Shown here: in pieces, positions 62,389 to 64,000 of the stretch
Layout: each line of letters begins with the position of its first letter
Numbering within the stretch: the stretch's first letter is position 1
Assembly (NCBI GenBank): GCA_964019055.1
Contig: OZ025208.1
Location: forward strand, 6,199,790-6,263,789
Reading direction: 5' to 3'
Length of the DNA: 64,000 bases
DNA from: Anthopleura xanthogrammica
Taxonomy: Eukaryota > Cnidaria > Anthozoa > Actiniaria > Actiniidae
Made by a program: the position numbers and the translations under genes
Notes under the pieces: model-generated
The model's database searches: none
The model's input: the letters and a program-made list of their open reading frames with translations, nothing else
Told to the model about the DNA's origin: nothing

Positions 62389-62475
62389 AGATTCATATAC
62401 GCAGGGTTAGCCTCGTTTTTGTGTAGAATAATATTCATGTGTAGCAATGAAGTTCCGTGGAATTTCAAAGTGCTT
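62389..62475. mobile_element. Half copy of MITE family B
   Basis: ACAGATTCATATACGCAGGG, then TTAGCCTCG, and TTCCGTGGAATTTCAAAG read like the reverse complement of 25287-25364. The second arm is missing. Confidence 0.65.
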
Positions 62476-63299
62476 GTATCGATATCGGGGAAGTTGTGCA
62501 TTCAGGCTTTACTTTATCGTTGGTATTTGTGAATATTTGACCCCGACCCTAGTCTGTAGTCAACGAACACAGCGGTATTTTACTAAATGCGAAAAAGGTG
62601 TATTCAAAACACTTGCAACCCCCCTCCTCAATTTTTTTTCGATTTTAAAGAGAAAGCAGGCGCTAAAGATAGAAATATTCTATACCTCTCCACACAAAAA
62701 TCATGTTTAGATGGGGGCCTACTTTGGAATGCTCGATTTTAGCCCACGAGCGTGCACGCGCACAAAAACCGCTGGAATTACCTTCAACAATTTATTAAGG
62801 AACCATACACGTTTTGAACTTCAACGCAGGGCAAAATCCTAAAAAACAATCCACGGGTTTCAATATTTTTCTTTGAATTGTAACATAAAGGTTACCAGTG
62901 TAAATGGTTTGAATCCAGTAAAGAATTTGAAGACAAAATTATTTAAAAAATAATAAATCTAAACAAAATAAAAAATAAACAGTAAACTTACAGCAATTCA
63001 ATAATTATTCCAAAAGTTATGACACGTACTGGCTAGGCTATACCCCCGAGACATTCGCAGAGCTGAGGCATCGTATGGACTTCGGACCTGACGACAATTA
63101 AGGCTGATCCTCCCTTAGATGTAAGGATTACGCAGGATAATGCTTTAGCCCGAAGGCATCAGGGGAGAGACTAGTCGGCCCCCATACCGTACGTTTCTCC
63201 AGTAAATCCCTTGCACTGTCTGCAACGCACGTCGATTTGGTGGAAAATAATCTAACAATCGGTCTTGTCAAGAGGAATTTTCATTCGATTTTGTATCAC

Positions 63300-63475
63300 A
63301 GGGTAGTCAAACACAACAGAGCCAGACCCCAATATATGTGGAAAATTTAACCGGGACATAACCAACAAGCAACTCTGCCCATGCACATATCATGGCGAGT
63401 CCGTAGATCGAACCCATGACCACAGCGGTGAGAGGGCAGCGACATTAGTAGCGCACACCACCCGTGCTTTACTTT
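63300..63475 (-). mobile_element. SINE copy with tRNA-like head, minus strand
   Basis: The minus-strand head is GCACGGGTGGTGTGCGCTAC with box B GGTCATGGGTTCGATC, followed by SINE-like body DNA. Its head resembles the copy at 14290, with GGGTGGTGT and CTCTCACCGCTGTGGTC. Confidence 0.55.
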
Positions 63476-63487
63476 TAATTTGAGGCT

Positions 63488-63625
63488 CTATAGACCCCTT
63501 GCAGCACTACAGAATGCAGCTCAATTTGGAGGACAAAACAATAGGTTCCAATTCTCAGGAGATTGAAATTCTTTTGTTTTATCTTCCAAATTGAGCTGCT
63601 TTGACGTCATGTGAAAGGGATCTAT
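63488..63625. mobile_element. Short palindromic MITE
   Basis: CTATAGACCCCTTGCAG pairs loosely with CATGTGAAAGGGATCTAT. The inner GCAGCTCAATTTGGAGGACA pairs with TCTTCCAAATTGAGCTGC. 138 bp in total, around an AAAACAAT / TTTTGTTT centre. Confidence 0.65.
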
Positions 63626-64000
63626 TGGTTGCTCTTCACCTAAATGATGTGTTTATAACAAAAAGCGCGTAAGTTATATCTTATCATTAGCAAACAAATC
63701 AGAAAACGAAAACCAGTAAATTCGTACAAAGTTTCGCATTTACTTTATTAAACTTTTTGAACTTTGAACTTTGTTTTATTCACACACATATATTTACAAT
63801 ATGAATATTTATACATAACATTTACAAATTTGAAAGCAGGATAAGTGACTGAAAATTATGTATTTAATTTATAGTAAAGTGTGTGTGGCTGTCGAAGTAG
63901 TATAAACTTTCGAGTCGACAGCCACTAAGGTTACTATTGGGGACGAGGTCAAAACAAAACATACTATTAGTTTAGGTGGTTAGTACCGGTAAATAGGCAC

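Larger units (their letters stand above)
60500..64000. other. Repeat-rich 3' flank
   Basis: It holds the tandem array (60821-61475), a half MITE (62389), a SINE copy (about 63300-63470), a short MITE (63488) and a small hairpin near 63888-63923 (TGGCTGTCGA / TCGACAGCCA). The rest is AT-rich. No gene is recognised. Confidence 0.45.

Overview
The window is eukaryotic and most probably from an anthozoan cnidarian (coral or sea anemone). It is AT-rich. Genes are split by GT-AG introns of about 0.3 to 5 kb. The encoded proteins are animal-specific: a TCF/LEF factor with a beta-catenin-binding N-terminus, HMG box and C-clamp, CRIP-type LIM proteins, a Maf bZIP factor and a class A GPCR. Species is not determinable from sequence reading alone, so the cnidarian call is inference.

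Layout. 1-6.2 kb holds no gene I can support. 6.2-19.4 kb is a complete seven-coding-exon TCF/LEF gene on the + strand (407 aa), with a candidate TCF-type bipartite site cluster just upstream of its ATG. 19.4-22.7 kb is repeat-rich intergenic DNA. 22.7-25.0 kb and 30.9-32.9 kb are two tandem CRIP genes with identical coding lengths in exons 1 and 2. Between them on the - strand lies an unrecognised long ORF (383 aa from its first ATG) with a central transmembrane hairpin. 32.9-36.6 kb is built of mobile DNA, including a mini-element with a Crypton-like ORF. 36.6-41.2 kb is a leucine-rich-repeat gene on the - strand, reconstructed here exon by exon. 43.1-49.8 kb is SKP1 (+ strand, 162 aa, six coding exons), whose introns are crowded with inverted-repeat elements. 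54.1-54.7 kb is an intronless Maf-like bZIP gene (- strand). 59.3-60.5 kb is a melatonin-receptor-like class A GPCR, probably with a tiny first coding exon. 60.8-61.5 kb is a ~120-bp tandem array, and the remainder to 64 kb is repeats.

The genes do not form one pathway. TCF is the nuclear effector of Wnt/beta-catenin signalling. SKP1 is the adaptor of SCF ubiquitin ligases, one of which is known in animals to destroy beta-catenin. The LRR, CRIP, Maf and GPCR genes have no evident functional link to these. Mobile DNA is the other main content: at least fifteen palindromic MITE-like elements in several families, a tRNA-derived SINE family, a LINE reverse-transcriptase relic, a ~280-bp dispersed repeat and a 12-bp minisatellite. 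Exon boundaries were called by eye from splice signals, phase continuity and similarity to remembered protein families; no search was run.
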